Assembly: GCA_934654815.1 (NCBI GenBank)
Contig: CAKUGU010000003.1
Span: 21,614 to 85,613, forward strand
From: an uncultured Ellagibacter sp.
Lineage (GTDB): Bacteria > Actinomycetota > Coriobacteriia > Coriobacteriales > Eggerthellaceae
Direction: 5' to 3'
Length of the DNA: 64,000 nucleotides
Of the stretch, positions 36,581 to 45,015 are shown one piece after another. The first letter of the stretch is position 1. The number at the start of each line of letters is the position of its first letter. The notes beneath the pieces are model-generated. The model made no database searches. It worked only from the letters and a program-made list of their open reading frames with translations, and was not told the origin of the DNA. A program made the position numbers and the translations under genes.

Positions 36581-36919
36581 ATGTCGAAGAGAGCGATGCT
36601 GATAGATTACAAGTACTGCACGGGGTGTCACTCCTGCGAGGTGTCCTGCCGGAAGGAGAAGAATCTTCCGCTTGATGAATGGGGAATCAAGGTTAACGAG
36701 GTCGGGCCTGCGAAGTTCTCCGACGGGAAGTGGGAGTGGGACTACGTCCCCGTCCCGTCCAGGCTCTGCGACCTATGCGAGGAGCGCATAGAGAACGGGA
36801 AGGTTCCGCTCTGTGAGCTCCACTGCCTCGCCGCCGTGATAAAGGTGGTGCCAGCCGAGGAGGTCGCTAAGCTCATTTCCGAGAACGACGAGGGGAAGAT
36901 CGCCATTTACGTTCCCTAA
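36581..36919 (+). CDS. Ferredoxin-type iron-sulfur subunit of cassette E
   Basis: 112 residues; ATG 36581 follows GAAAGGAGG. CTGCHSCEVSC and CDLC...CELHC provide two [4Fe-4S] sites. It is the electron partner of the enzyme at 34292. A GC-rich hairpin in the next 50 bp separates it from cassette F, which starts 82 bp on in the same direction. Confidence 0.9.
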   Translation: MSKRAMLIDYKYCTGCHSCEVSCRKEKNLPLDEWGIKVNEVGPAKFSDGKWEWDYVPVPSRLCDLCEERIENGKVPLCELHCLAAVIKVVPAEEVAKLISENDEGKIAIYVP

Positions 36920-36934
36920 TTCCAACGAATCAGC

Positions 36935-36969
36935 CCGCCGTCCCCGCCGATGCAAGGGCGGGGCGGCGG
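36935..36969. terminator. GC-rich hairpin between cassettes E and F
   Basis: CCGCC plus CCCCGCC (36935-36948) pairs with GGCGGGG plus GGCGG (36957-36969), with a small bulge. No T-run follows, so partial termination or attenuation is more likely than full stop. Confidence 0.5.
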
Positions 36970-37001
36970 AATCGGAGGCAACCAAACGAGAGGGGATCAA
37001 A

Positions 37002-39401
37002 TTGGAGAAAGAGTATTTGGATTGGAAAGACAATCCAACTATGCGAGCATGGCATCCCGACCGGCTGAACGCCCGCAGCGAGTACACCATCAGCGAGACA
37101 AACAATGACTTGAACAAGCCGTGGCGATTCGAAGAGGACGGGCTCACCGTGACGAGGACGAGCCCGTGGTCGCCTCCCGGCTGCCATCCCGTTGGGTGCA
37201 CCTTGAAGTGCTACACGGACAAGGACGGGAGGCTCGTCAAGGTTGAAGGCGATGAGAACAATCCCGTCACGCAGGGAAGGCTCTGCGCGCGCTGCATCAC
37301 GCTCAAGGACTACATCTACAACCCATCGAGGATCCTCCACCCGATGAAGCGCGACCCTAAGGAACGCGGCAACGTCGACGCCTGGGAGCAGATCACCTGG
37401 GACGAGGCGTTCGATATCATCAAGAGGGAATACGATCGCATCACTGCCCAGTACGGCCGCGAGTCGATTGTATGCTTCGTCGGCACCGGCCGCGAGGGCG
37501 GTACGATGGCCCCCTTCGGGAGCCGAATGCTCTGCACCCCGAACTTCTGCTACACGCAGTCGGGCTACGCATGCTACATTCCCCGCATGGCGGCCTCGTC
37601 CTATTTGCTCGGCGTCGCCTATCCCGAGATCGACTACGCGGGAGGACTGCCGGGGCGCTATGACGACCCCGAGTATGAGATCCCCGAATGCGTCGTCGTA
37701 TGGGGCAAGGATCCTTTGCCCTCGAACCCCGACGGCTTGTTCGGCCATGCGCTCATCGACCTCATGAGACGCGGAACCAGGCTCATCGTGGTCGACCCCC
37801 GAAGCAACTGGCTGTCGACGCGCGCCGACTACGCCCTGAGGCTGCGTCCCGGCACTGATGGCGCTCTCGCCATGGCCTGGCTGAACGTCATCATCTCCGA
37901 GGGGCTCTACGACCGCGAGTTCGTGGAGTACTGGTGCTACGGCTTCGACGAGTTGGCTGAGCGCGTTTCCGAGATGACACCGGAAAAGGCAGCGGAGATC
38001 ACGGGTGTTCCCGCCAAGACGATCGTCGAATCCGCCCGTATGTACGCGGAGGCGACTCCTGCGTCGATTTCTTGGGGTCTCGCCCTCGATCAGAAGGCGA
38101 ACGGCATGCAGGTCGGCCACTGCCTGATTGCCCTCATGGCCATTTGTGGGAACATCGACGTACCTGGCGGCATCAGGATCGGCGACAAGACGATGGGATT
38201 GAACGAGGCGGGCTTCGGTTTCGAAGAGGGTCTCGGCAAGGATCTCGTCGGCAAGATGATCGGCGCCAAAGAATATCCCGCTTACTGCGGCCTGATTCTC
38301 AACTCGCATTGCGATCTGACGCTCCGAGCCATGGAAACGGGCGACCCGTATCCGATCAAGATGGGTTTCTACGGCGGGAATAACCTTCTATCGTGCACGT
38401 CGGCTGAACCCCAGCGGTGGATGAAGGCGATCAACGATACTATGGAGTTCGTCATAGCCTTCGATACGTTCATGACGCCTTCGGCTCAGGCGACCTGCGA
38501 TATCTTCCTGCCTCTCGCCGCGGCCGCCGAGCGAGAGGGCGTGGTGCAGACCCATTACGGCTCATCGCCCGTCACCATGGGCTTTATGAACGAAGTCCTC
38601 AGACAGGGCGAGGGCATGTCCGACATGGAGCTCTGCTTCAATCTCGGTAAAGTGCTGAATCCGCATCTTTGGGAGCAATACGACGAGGTGAGGGATTTCA
38701 TCGAGCATCTACGCCTCGGTAAGAAGTACCGATATGAGGACATCAGGAAGGAAGTCGTGCTGCAGCGTTACGTCGGCTATCGTAAATACGAGACCGGTCT
38801 GCTGCGCCGCGACGGCAAGCCCGGCTTTAACACCTCGACGGGTCGCGTCGAGCTGTGGTCGTATGCGTTTCATCAGTTCGGCGACCAACCGCTCCCCTAC
38901 TATGAAGAGCCTCAATACAGCCCTGTATCTACGCCTGAGCTGCTGGAGAAATACCCCTTCGTCCTGACGACGGGCGCTAGAACGTACGCTTTCTTCCATT
39001 CTGAGAATCGCCAGATCCCATACTGCCGTGAGCTCAACCCCGACCCGCTGCTCGAAATCAATCCCGATGATGCGAAGGCCGCCGGGGTGACCGATGGACA
39101 GTGGGTCAAGGTCTCCAACCAGTTTGGCGAGGCGCTCCTCAAGGCCAAGGTCTCCCAAATCGTCAAGCCGGGTGTCGTGCACGCCCAGCATGGCTGGTGG
39201 TTCCCCGAACAGGACGGCAATGCTCCCTACCTCTACGGGACCTTCCGATCGAACATCAACAATCTCGTTCCCAACTTCCACTTCGGGAAAATGGGATTCG
39301 GGGCTCCCTTCAAATGCCTGCTCTGCAATGTGGAGCCGGTCTCAGAGAACTACGACACTGACATGAAGCTCGTTTGGGACAAATTCGGAAAGCTGGTGTA
39401 G
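37002..39401 (+). CDS. Molybdopterin oxidoreductase, acetylene-hydratase-like group (cassette F catalytic subunit)
   Basis: 799 residues from TTG 37002 (MEKEYLDWKDNP) with AGGGG seven bases upstream; ATG 37041 is an alternative but has no site. After a 50-residue polar extension, cluster Cys are C61, C66, C95 and C98. Cys191 (SGYACYIPR) is the likely Mo ligand. YAFFHSENRQIP is near the end. Its ferredoxin, an FKBP and a zinc ribbon follow in very tight order, then an OFA-type MFS. This is the cassette with the fullest set of helpers. Cytoplasmic; substrate unknown. Confidence 0.85.
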   Translation: MEKEYLDWKDNPTMRAWHPDRLNARSEYTISETNNDLNKPWRFEEDGLTVTRTSPWSPPGCHPVGCTLKCYTDKDGRLVKVEGDENNPVTQGRLCARCITLKDYIYNPSRILHPMKRDPKERGNVDAWEQITWDEAFDIIKREYDRITAQYGRESIVCFVGTGREGGTMAPFGSRMLCTPNFCYTQSGYACYIPRMAASSYLLGVAYPEIDYAGGLPGRYDDPEYEIPECVVVWGKDPLPSNPDGLFGHALIDLMRRGTRLIVVDPRSNWLSTRADYALRLRPGTDGALAMAWLNVIISEGLYDREFVEYWCYGFDELAERVSEMTPEKAAEITGVPAKTIVESARMYAEATPASISWGLALDQKANGMQVGHCLIALMAICGNIDVPGGIRIGDKTMGLNEAGFGFEEGLGKDLVGKMIGAKEYPAYCGLILNSHCDLTLRAMETGDPYPIKMGFYGGNNLLSCTSAEPQRWMKAINDTMEFVIAFDTFMTPSAQATCDIFLPLAAAAEREGVVQTHYGSSPVTMGFMNEVLRQGEGMSDMELCFNLGKVLNPHLWEQYDEVRDFIEHLRLGKKYRYEDIRKEVVLQRYVGYRKYETGLLRRDGKPGFNTSTGRVELWSYAFHQFGDQPLPYYEEPQYSPVSTPELLEKYPFVLTTGARTYAFFHSENRQIPYCRELNPDPLLEINPDDAKAAGVTDGQWVKVSNQFGEALLKAKVSQIVKPGVVHAQHGWWFPEQDGNAPYLYGTFRSNINNLVPNFHFGKMGFGAPFKCLLCNVEPVSENYDTDMKLVWDKFGKLV

Positions 39402-39403
39402 CC

Positions 39404-39898
39404 ATGACCGCATACGGACTTTTGATCGACTACGAGTATTGCACGGGATGCCAGTCGTGCGAGGTCTCCTGCAAAGAGGAGCACGGCTACCCGGTTGGGA
39501 AATGGGGCATCAGGGTTTATGACGACGGTCCCTGGGAGATCGAGGAAGACCACATGAACTGGAACAAGGTTCCCGTCCCGACCGATCTGTGCGATTTGTG
39601 CGCCGATCGGACGAGCAAGGGCAGGGAGCCGATATGCGTTCATCACTGTCTTGCGGACGTCATGAAGTACGGCCCCGTCGCCGAGCTCGCCTCACTTATG
39701 GAAGACAAGCCGAAGCAGGTCCTGTTCGTTCCTCAGTTCAAACCCTATGAGGCGCGCGGCAAGTTCGAGTCCAAGCGAAAGGACGACGGCACGCGCCGCC
39801 GTGCCGCAGCAATCGAGGTCGAGGCGTATGGCCAGGTCGAGTTCGCGACGCATCGCGACGACTCGGACGTTCGCAGGGTGACCGAGCTTAACGACTAG
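39404..39898 (+). CDS. Ferredoxin-type iron-sulfur subunit of cassette F with C-terminal extension
   Basis: 164 residues from ATG 39404, two bases after the catalytic gene. The first 112 residues follow the group (CTGCQSCEVSC; CDLC...CVHHC; two [4Fe-4S]). Beyond VLFVPQ there are about 50 extra residues, highly charged and without Cys (KFESKRKDDGTRRR and so on), not seen in its paralogs. The tail might bind a partner or the following FKBP. The next gene begins 21 bp on. Confidence 0.9.
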   Translation: MTAYGLLIDYEYCTGCQSCEVSCKEEHGYPVGKWGIRVYDDGPWEIEEDHMNWNKVPVPTDLCDLCADRTSKGREPICVHHCLADVMKYGPVAELASLMEDKPKQVLFVPQFKPYEARGKFESKRKDDGTRRRAAAIEVEAYGQVEFATHRDDSDVRRVTELND

Positions 39899-39919
39899 GA
39901 AATGCGAGGGGGAGACGAA

Positions 39920-40354
39920 ATGGGCGAGAACAGCCGTATCGGAATGAAGGCCCGGGTCTTCTACAAAGGCGGGATCACGGGCGAAGAGCCTCTAGATGAC
40001 TGCAGTCAGGGAGTTCCCATCGAACTCGTGCTGGGGGTTGGGGACATCCCTCCAGGGCTCGACAGGGCTTTCCTCGAAATGAACGTGGGCGAGGAGCGGA
40101 CGGTTGTCATCCCGCCTTCCCTTGGGTATGGAGAGCACGACAAGGACGGTGTCCAGATATACCCCCGAACCCTTTCCCCTGCATTCGAGGGCGTGGGAGT
40201 TGGGGATATCGTGTCTTGGACGAACCCCGTCAGCGGCAGAGCCATTCCCGTAAGGGTCGTCGATGCGGACGCTCAGCTCGTCACACTCGATTTCAACCAC
40301 CCCTTCGCAGGCAAGGAGCTAACGTACTGGCTGCGTCTCGAATCGGTCGAGTAG
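39920..40354 (+). CDS. SlyD-like FKBP-type peptidyl-prolyl isomerase
   Basis: 144 residues from ATG 39920, chosen because GAGGGGGAGA lies just upstream (ATG 39902 is an in-frame alternative). FKBP features are GDIPPGLDRAFLEMNVGEER and PPSLGYGE; the end FNHPFAGKELTYWLRL matches SlyD. No metal-binding tail. It shares the plan of the protein at 31223. Its place between the ferredoxin and a zinc-ribbon gene, all within a few bases, implies co-expression with cassette F. A dedicated folding helper is likely but unproven. Confidence 0.85.
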   Translation: MGENSRIGMKARVFYKGGITGEEPLDDCSQGVPIELVLGVGDIPPGLDRAFLEMNVGEERTVVIPPSLGYGEHDKDGVQIYPRTLSPAFEGVGVGDIVSWTNPVSGRAIPVRVVDADAQLVTLDFNHPFAGKELTYWLRLESVE

Positions 40355-40564
40355 ATGTGCATCTACTGCGCCGGCTGCGGGGCGTGCGACCGAGCTGCTC
40401 GCGAGCGTGGTCGCGATGACGGGCTTATCGGCTGCGCCGGCTGTGGAGTCGGCTACGACAAGAAACTCGGCCGATGCCCTCGATGCGGGAAGCCTGCCCC
40501 TACCCCTCCAGGGGGCAGGCTTCCTGTGAAAGCTTCTATTAAGCGGAACCAAGAGAAAAGGTAA
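40355..40564 (+). CDS. Small zinc-ribbon protein
   Basis: 69 residues; ATG 40355 abuts the FKBP stop (TAG-ATG), so translation is coupled. It begins MCIYCAGCGACDRA, then GCAGCGVGY and CPRCGKPAPTPPGG: three Cys groups of zinc-ribbon type and a basic tail. It shares the MC start and the P-x-x-PGG turn with the other small proteins of the island. A 13-bp hairpin lies inside its 3' coding region (40488-40524), just before the MFS gene. Function unknown. Confidence 0.75.
   Translation: MCIYCAGCGACDRAARERGRDDGLIGCAGCGVGYDKKLGRCPRCGKPAPTPPGGRLPVKASIKRNQEKR
40488..40524 (+). terminator. Perfect hairpin inside the zinc-ribbon gene
   Basis: GGAAGCCTGCCCC (40488-40500) pairs with GGGGCAGGCTTCC (40512-40524). 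It lies within codons of the zinc-ribbon gene and 45 bp before the MFS start. No T-run; possible attenuation or mRNA-processing point. Confidence 0.45.
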
Positions 40565-40568
40565 GAAA

Positions 40569-41846
40569 ATGTCTAAAACGGCAAAGATGCATTACGCATG
40601 GTGGGTTTTCATAGGATGTTGCTTCGTAAACGCCGCTTCGATGGCGGCCTCGATCAGCATCGTCGGCGTGTACCTTCTCCCGGTTTCCAAGTCGATCGGG
40701 GTCGGCCCGGGAGACTGGATGCTGTGGATGACGATTTGCTCCGTGGTGTCCTGCATCGCCACTTCCTTCTGGGGGCAGGCGATCCAGACGAAGAACATCA
40801 ACGTAGTGACGACGCTTTCGGCGGTTCTGCTCGCGCTCGCCGTGTTCATGTTCTCATTCGGCAACAGCGTGCAGTGGTTCTATATCTGGGGGGGCGTTCT
40901 CGGGCTCGCCATGCCCTGCATCGCGACCCTGACCGTCCCCACGCTGTTGGGGAACTGGTTCGGCAAAAAGCACCGCGGGAAGGTTCTCGGCATCGCGGCG
41001 GCGTTCACCGGCGTCGGCACCTTCTGCTGGGCGCCTTTATTCACGATGATTCTCCAGAACCTCGGCTGGCAGACCGCTTATCAGATCAACGCTGTGCTCA
41101 TCGTCGTCTGCCTCGTCCCGTGGACCTTGTTCGTATTCAAGTTCAAGCCAGAGGATAAGGGGCTCGAGCCGTACGGCTTCGACGCGAAACTCGCTGCCGA
41201 GGAAGCAAATGCAATGAGGCAGGGCGTCGCTCGCTCCAGGGCGCTGAAAACCGCACCTTTTTGGATCATGGCCTTCGTCATTCTGTTCACCTCGATCGGC
41301 ATGGGATTCAACAGCAACCAGGTCGCCATCGCGACCGAGGCCGTCGGCGGCATCGTGGGGATGGAGTCGGCGGCGATGCTCGGCGCGTCGATGATCTCCG
41401 TTGCGGCCGTCGGCAACATTCTCGGAAAGATCGTGTTCGGGTTCATGCAGGGCAAGGCAGGCTTGAAGGCGACCTTCATTGTGTTCGTTGCGGCGTTTTT
41501 TATCGGTTTTGCGCTCTGGGCGTTCGTGCCCGCATCTGCAGCTCTGCTTATCGGCGCCTTCCTGTTCGGCAGCCATAACGCTCTCGTCTCAGTTGGGTAC
41601 CCGCTCGTCGTGCGCAACCTGTACGGCAACAAGGACTACTCGAAGATTTTCTCCAACCTCATGACCGTGAACGGCCTCATGGGCGGAATCAGCGGCACCA
41701 TCATCAGCTTCGTTTACCAGACGCTGGGCTCCTACCATGCGGCGCTCATTGCGGCGATGGTCATCATCGTCGTCATCGGCATCCTTCTCGTCGCCGCATG
41801 CTCCTTCATCGGGAAGATCAAGTGGGACAAAGTCGAGGAGGCGTAG
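40569..41846 (+). CDS. MFS transporter, oxalate/formate-antiporter-like (cassette F)
   Basis: 425 residues; ATG 40569 with AAAAGG upstream. About twelve helices. The first helix MHYAWWVFIGCCFVNAASMA and the lack of the classic loop 2-3 motif recall OFA-type antiporters rather than the other MFS proteins here. It follows the helper genes of cassette F by 4 bp. It may exchange a phenolic acid for its reduced product, an idea drawn from the OFA mechanism. An 18-bp hairpin follows the stop. Confidence 0.8.
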   Translation: MSKTAKMHYAWWVFIGCCFVNAASMAASISIVGVYLLPVSKSIGVGPGDWMLWMTICSVVSCIATSFWGQAIQTKNINVVTTLSAVLLALAVFMFSFGNSVQWFYIWGGVLGLAMPCIATLTVPTLLGNWFGKKHRGKVLGIAAAFTGVGTFCWAPLFTMILQNLGWQTAYQINAVLIVVCLVPWTLFVFKFKPEDKGLEPYGFDAKLAAEEANAMRQGVARSRALKTAPFWIMAFVILFTSIGMGFNSNQVAIATEAVGGIVGMESAAMLGASMISVAAVGNILGKIVFGFMQGKAGLKATFIVFVAAFFIGFALWAFVPASAALLIGAFLFGSHNALVSVGYPLVVRNLYGNKDYSKIFSNLMTVNGLMGGISGTIISFVYQTLGSYHAALIAAMVIIVVIGILLVAACSFIGKIKWDKVEEA

Positions 41847-41883
41847 CTTCTAAGCCCGCATAGGCAGTCAGCTAACTCTTTGC

Positions 41884-41923
41884 GAAGATGGGGACGGGGC
41901 GGAGACGCCCCGTCCCCATCTTC
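41884..41923. terminator. Perfect 18-bp hairpin after the OFA-type transporter
   Basis: GAAGATGGGGACGGGGCG (41884-41901) pairs with the exact complement at 41906-41923 around a 4-nt loop (gaga). No T-run, but the stem is long enough to end or stabilise the transcript. Confidence 0.65.
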
Positions 41924-42030
41924 ATGTCCAAGGCGTCCGTCGCAAGCCCTTTCTCTTTGGCCATGCGCAGGATTTCGCGACGGATGAAGTATAATCGATA
42001 AGGGGGATGGCATCTATGTGAGGGGCATGC

Positions 42031-42957
42031 GTGCACATTGAGCTACTAAAGGAATTCCAGGTTTTCGCTCTTACCCAGAACCTCAGCAAAGCCGCGAGGG
42101 AGCTGCACATGACGCAGTCGTGCCTTGGGAAGCATATGGCGGAGCTTGAAAGCGAGACGGGGATTGAGCTGATAAACCATGACCCCAAGCGAGTTTCTCT
42201 GGCTCCTGCGGGGAGATACTTTGCGCAGGAGACCTCCACCATGATCGCCATATGGGAGGATTGCCTAAAGCGATGCAGGGAACTGCAGAAACAGCCCCAG
42301 AAATCGCTCTCGATAGCCATGTTTCTTGAAGGCAACTCGGCGAACGACATCTTGTTCCAGATGGGAAGGGATTACCATAAGGCAAATACCGAGGTAGAGA
42401 TAACCTTTTCGAAGCTCGTAGGGGCGAATCCGATCGAGTCTTTGGACGACGATGCGTTTGATGTCGCAGTCGATCTTCGCTTCGGCGATTGCTCCCGGTA
42501 TCTGGAAGGTCTATCCGAGAACGGGGTAAGTGCCGTCGAGCTACAGTCGGCTCCCCTGGTCGTTTGGTATCGAAACGATAACAGGATTGCGAGGAACGAC
42601 AACATCCGGCTTGAAGATCTTGATAGGATACCTATCATGACGAGCGTTTCAAGTAGTTATGATTACATGAGGGCGGCGACAAAGGCGTTGTTCGAAGAGA
42701 ACGACATGACGCCGTTTCTGAAACCCGTCCACTTCGACATAGCCTCTCCCGCTTCCTATTTCCTTTCCGACTTCGATTCAAGGTCTGTCATGCTTACTTC
42801 AATCGGGATGGTCAACAACCAGTGCCTTGCGTCGCGCGAGGATATCTGCCATCAGGTTATTGTCGACGAGAGACTTGTCTCCACCTCGTTCGCCCTTGCG
42901 CGCGTTGGCAACGCAAAAGCGCAAGCGTTTCTAAAATATTTGTCTCTGAATTTGTGA
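42031..42957 (+). CDS. LysR-family transcriptional regulator
   Basis: 308 residues from GTG 42031, preceded by GAGGGG. The N-terminal winged helix-turn-helix is typical: LLKEFQVFALTQNLSKAARE, then MTQSCLGKHMAELESETGIE. The rest is a LysR substrate-binding domain. It lies between cassette F and an oppositely oriented ABC importer operon, either of which could be its target. LysR proteins usually bind a small effector and activate a neighbouring operon. Its effector cannot be inferred. Confidence 0.88.
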   Translation: MHIELLKEFQVFALTQNLSKAARELHMTQSCLGKHMAELESETGIELINHDPKRVSLAPAGRYFAQETSTMIAIWEDCLKRCRELQKQPQKSLSIAMFLEGNSANDILFQMGRDYHKANTEVEITFSKLVGANPIESLDDDAFDVAVDLRFGDCSRYLEGLSENGVSAVELQSAPLVVWYRNDNRIARNDNIRLEDLDRIPIMTSVSSSYDYMRAATKALFEENDMTPFLKPVHFDIASPASYFLSDFDSRSVMLTSIGMVNNQCLASREDICHQVIVDERLVSTSFALARVGNAKAQAFLKYLSLNL

Positions 42958-43229
42958 TTCAGTGACGATTCATAAGCCGTGTCTCGTGTTCAAATAAATC
43001 GGCGAGTCAAGCGCGCGTCTCGTGATGTGCGCTATGCTGCCGGTGTTGACAGAGGAAGGTTGTCATCAGAAGATAGAAATCCCTGTTGCTAACGTCGCAG
43101 ATTTTCTCACGCTTCTTGCTGCGTCTTAAACACATCAATTGGTCTATAGTAGCGAGAACTTGCGTTTCGCTTACCCCGTATAGTTTATGCGATGCACCGT
43201 CCGCCGGCGCGCCGCAAGGTCAAGCTCCC

Positions 43230-44162
43230 CTAATCCATCTTCCAGCGAATGGAATGCGCCTGGATCTTCTCGACGACCACATTGACGATCAGCACGACGA
43301 CGGCCATCTCGAATATGCCCGCGAACACCTTCGCGTAGTCGCCGTAGTGCGTGTAGAGGTTGATCCAATGCCCCATGCCGAAGTTCGAGCCGACCGCCTC
43401 GGCGAACACGAGCATCATGAACGCGATGATGACGTTCACCTTGAGCGCGTCGATGTAGGCGGGAAGCGCGCTCGGCAGGAGGATCTCCAGGACCATCTTC
43501 GAGCCGCCGATGCCGAGAGTGCGTGCCGAGTCGATGATGTTCTCGTTCACCTGGGAGACCGAGATGATGGTGCTCAGGAATACGCAAAGGAAGATCGCGA
43601 GCCCTACGAGCGTGACCGACGTCAACTCGAAAGCCGGCAGGATGATGACGACATAGGGCGCGTACACCATGGGCGGGATGGGGGCTAAGATGCGCGCGAT
43701 GGGGAAGAAGAAGGTCTTGAGGCGCGGATGCCATCCCACGAACAGGCCGAGCAGGATGCCTGCGGCCGTGCCGATGACGAATCCGATGACAAGGATGCCG
43801 GTGGAGTACCCCGCGTTCACGAGCATCTCCTGCCAGTTGGCGGGAAAGACGGCGAACACGTTTTCCGGGGCGGGGAAGATCACCACGTTCATCAGCTTCA
43901 GCTTCGAGGTGACCACTTCCCACACCAGGAGGACGGCCCAAAGGAAGGCGATGACCTCGCCCGCATGGCGGTTGATCGTCCCGCGTCTCCAGTGGTAGAC
44001 CTGCAGCGCGACGAACAGCGCCTCGATAAGCGCGATGGCGACGCAGAACGCGACGGGGCTTTTGGTTTTGAGCGCGCCTGGCATGGAAATGGTCGCGTAG
44101 AGCGCGATGAGAACCACATGCGACAGGATGAACGCCGGGTTGAGCAGCTCTTTAATCTTCAT
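43230..44162 (-). CDS. ABC transporter permease, taurine/NMT1 type
   Basis: 310 residues; ATG 44162 follows AGGAGG. A first set of helices (residues 10-100) precedes the binding-protein-dependent transport domain, with the EAA-type loop seen as DSARTLGIGGSKMVLEILLP. The family is TauC/SsuC-like. It overlaps the ATPase gene by 11 bp and forms an importer with it and the lipoprotein at 45016. The substrate may be a sulfonate, a pyrimidine-like or an aromatic compound; the sequence does not say. It is the last gene of a minus-strand operon. Confidence 0.88.
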   Translation of the reverse strand: MKIKELLNPAFILSHVVLIALYATISMPGALKTKSPVAFCVAIALIEALFVALQVYHWRRGTINRHAGEVIAFLWAVLLVWEVVTSKLKLMNVVIFPAPENVFAVFPANWQEMLVNAGYSTGILVIGFVIGTAAGILLGLFVGWHPRLKTFFFPIARILAPIPPMVYAPYVVIILPAFELTSVTLVGLAIFLCVFLSTIISVSQVNENIIDSARTLGIGGSKMVLEILLPSALPAYIDALKVNVIIAFMMLVFAEAVGSNFGMGHWINLYTHYGDYAKVFAGIFEMAVVVLIVNVVVEKIQAHSIRWKMD

Positions 44163-44934
44163 GAGCGTCCTCCTGATCGATATCGAGCGAGAACAATTCC
44201 AAAAGCTCGCGGCGAAGTTCTCCGAATCGCGGGTTCTCGGCCAGCGTTGCGGCGTCTCGGTCGCGGGGAAGATCGACGTCGAGCACCTCGGTGATTTCCC
44301 CTGGCCGCATGAAGAAGATGCGGTCGGCGAGCAGGATCGCTTCGTCGATGTCGTGCGTCACGAACACGACCGTCTTGCGATGCTCGCCGCTTCCCCACAG
44401 ATCGAGGAGCATTCTCTGCAGCTGAGAGCGCCTGTGCTGATCGAGCGCGCCGAACGGCTCGTCGAGAAGCAGGATGTCGCTGTCGAGCGCAAGGGCGCGC
44501 GCGATGGCGACGCGTTGCTTCATGCCGCCGGAAAGCTGGTAAGGGTAAAGATCGGCCGCATGGCCCATTCCCACGTTCTTGAGCGCCTGGGCGGCGTTTC
44601 GCCTCGCCTCGGTCTTGCTCAGCTCGGGGTGGGCCTGTCGGATGCCGTACTCGACGTTCTTGATCGCCGTCTTCCAGGGGAAGAGTGAATACTGTTGGAA
44701 CACCACCGCGCGATCGAGCCCCGGGCCCTCGATCGGCTTGCTGTCGAGCGTCAGCTCTCCCGAGGTTGCGGGCGACAGGCCGGAAATCAACCTGAGCAGC
44801 GTTGTCTTGCCGCAGCCGGAATGGCCGACGACACAGACGAATTCGCCGTCTTCGATGCAGAAATTCAGGTCATGTAGCGCCGTGAAGCCGTCGGCGTAGT
44901 CGTAGGTGAGGTTCCTTGCTTCGATTCTTCCCAC
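44152..44934 (-). CDS. ABC transporter ATP-binding protein, taurine/NMT1 type
   Basis: 260 residues from GTG 44934 with AAGGAG upstream. Walker A GHSGCGKTTLLR, Q-loop VVFQQYSLFPWKTA, signature LSGGMKQRVAIARAL, Walker B DILLLDEPFGALD and switch THDIDEA are all present, so the ATPase should be active. It is the TauB/SsuB type. It energises the permease encoded downstream. An intercistronic hairpin separates it from the binding-protein gene. Confidence 0.92.
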   Translation of the reverse strand: MGRIEARNLTYDYADGFTALHDLNFCIEDGEFVCVVGHSGCGKTTLLRLISGLSPATSGELTLDSKPIEGPGLDRAVVFQQYSLFPWKTAIKNVEYGIRQAHPELSKTEARRNAAQALKNVGMGHAADLYPYQLSGGMKQRVAIARALALDSDILLLDEPFGALDQHRRSQLQRMLLDLWGSGEHRKTVVFVTHDIDEAILLADRIFFMRPGEITEVLDVDLPRDRDAATLAENPRFGELRRELLELFSLDIDQEDAHED

Positions 44935-44960
44935 AGGCGCTCCTTGGGTTTTACGGGGTT

Positions 44961-44997
44961 CCGCTGACCGAAAGCCCCCGCTCCTTTCGGTCAGCGG
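44961..44997 (-). promoter_or_regulatory. Intercistronic hairpin in the ABC operon
   Basis: CCGCTGACCGAAAG (44961-44974) pairs perfectly with CTTTCGGTCAGCGG (44984-44997). No T-run in the minus direction. Such hairpins between binding-protein and ATPase genes usually stabilise the upstream message and raise binding-protein levels. Confidence 0.6.
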
Positions 44998-45015
44998 GGG
45001 CGAAAGGGGTTCAAG

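Noticed and set aside
43086..43688. Plus-strand open frame of 200 codons over the ABC permease
   Set aside because: Mostly antisense to a clear permease gene, with highly charged shadow-like composition and no ribosome site.
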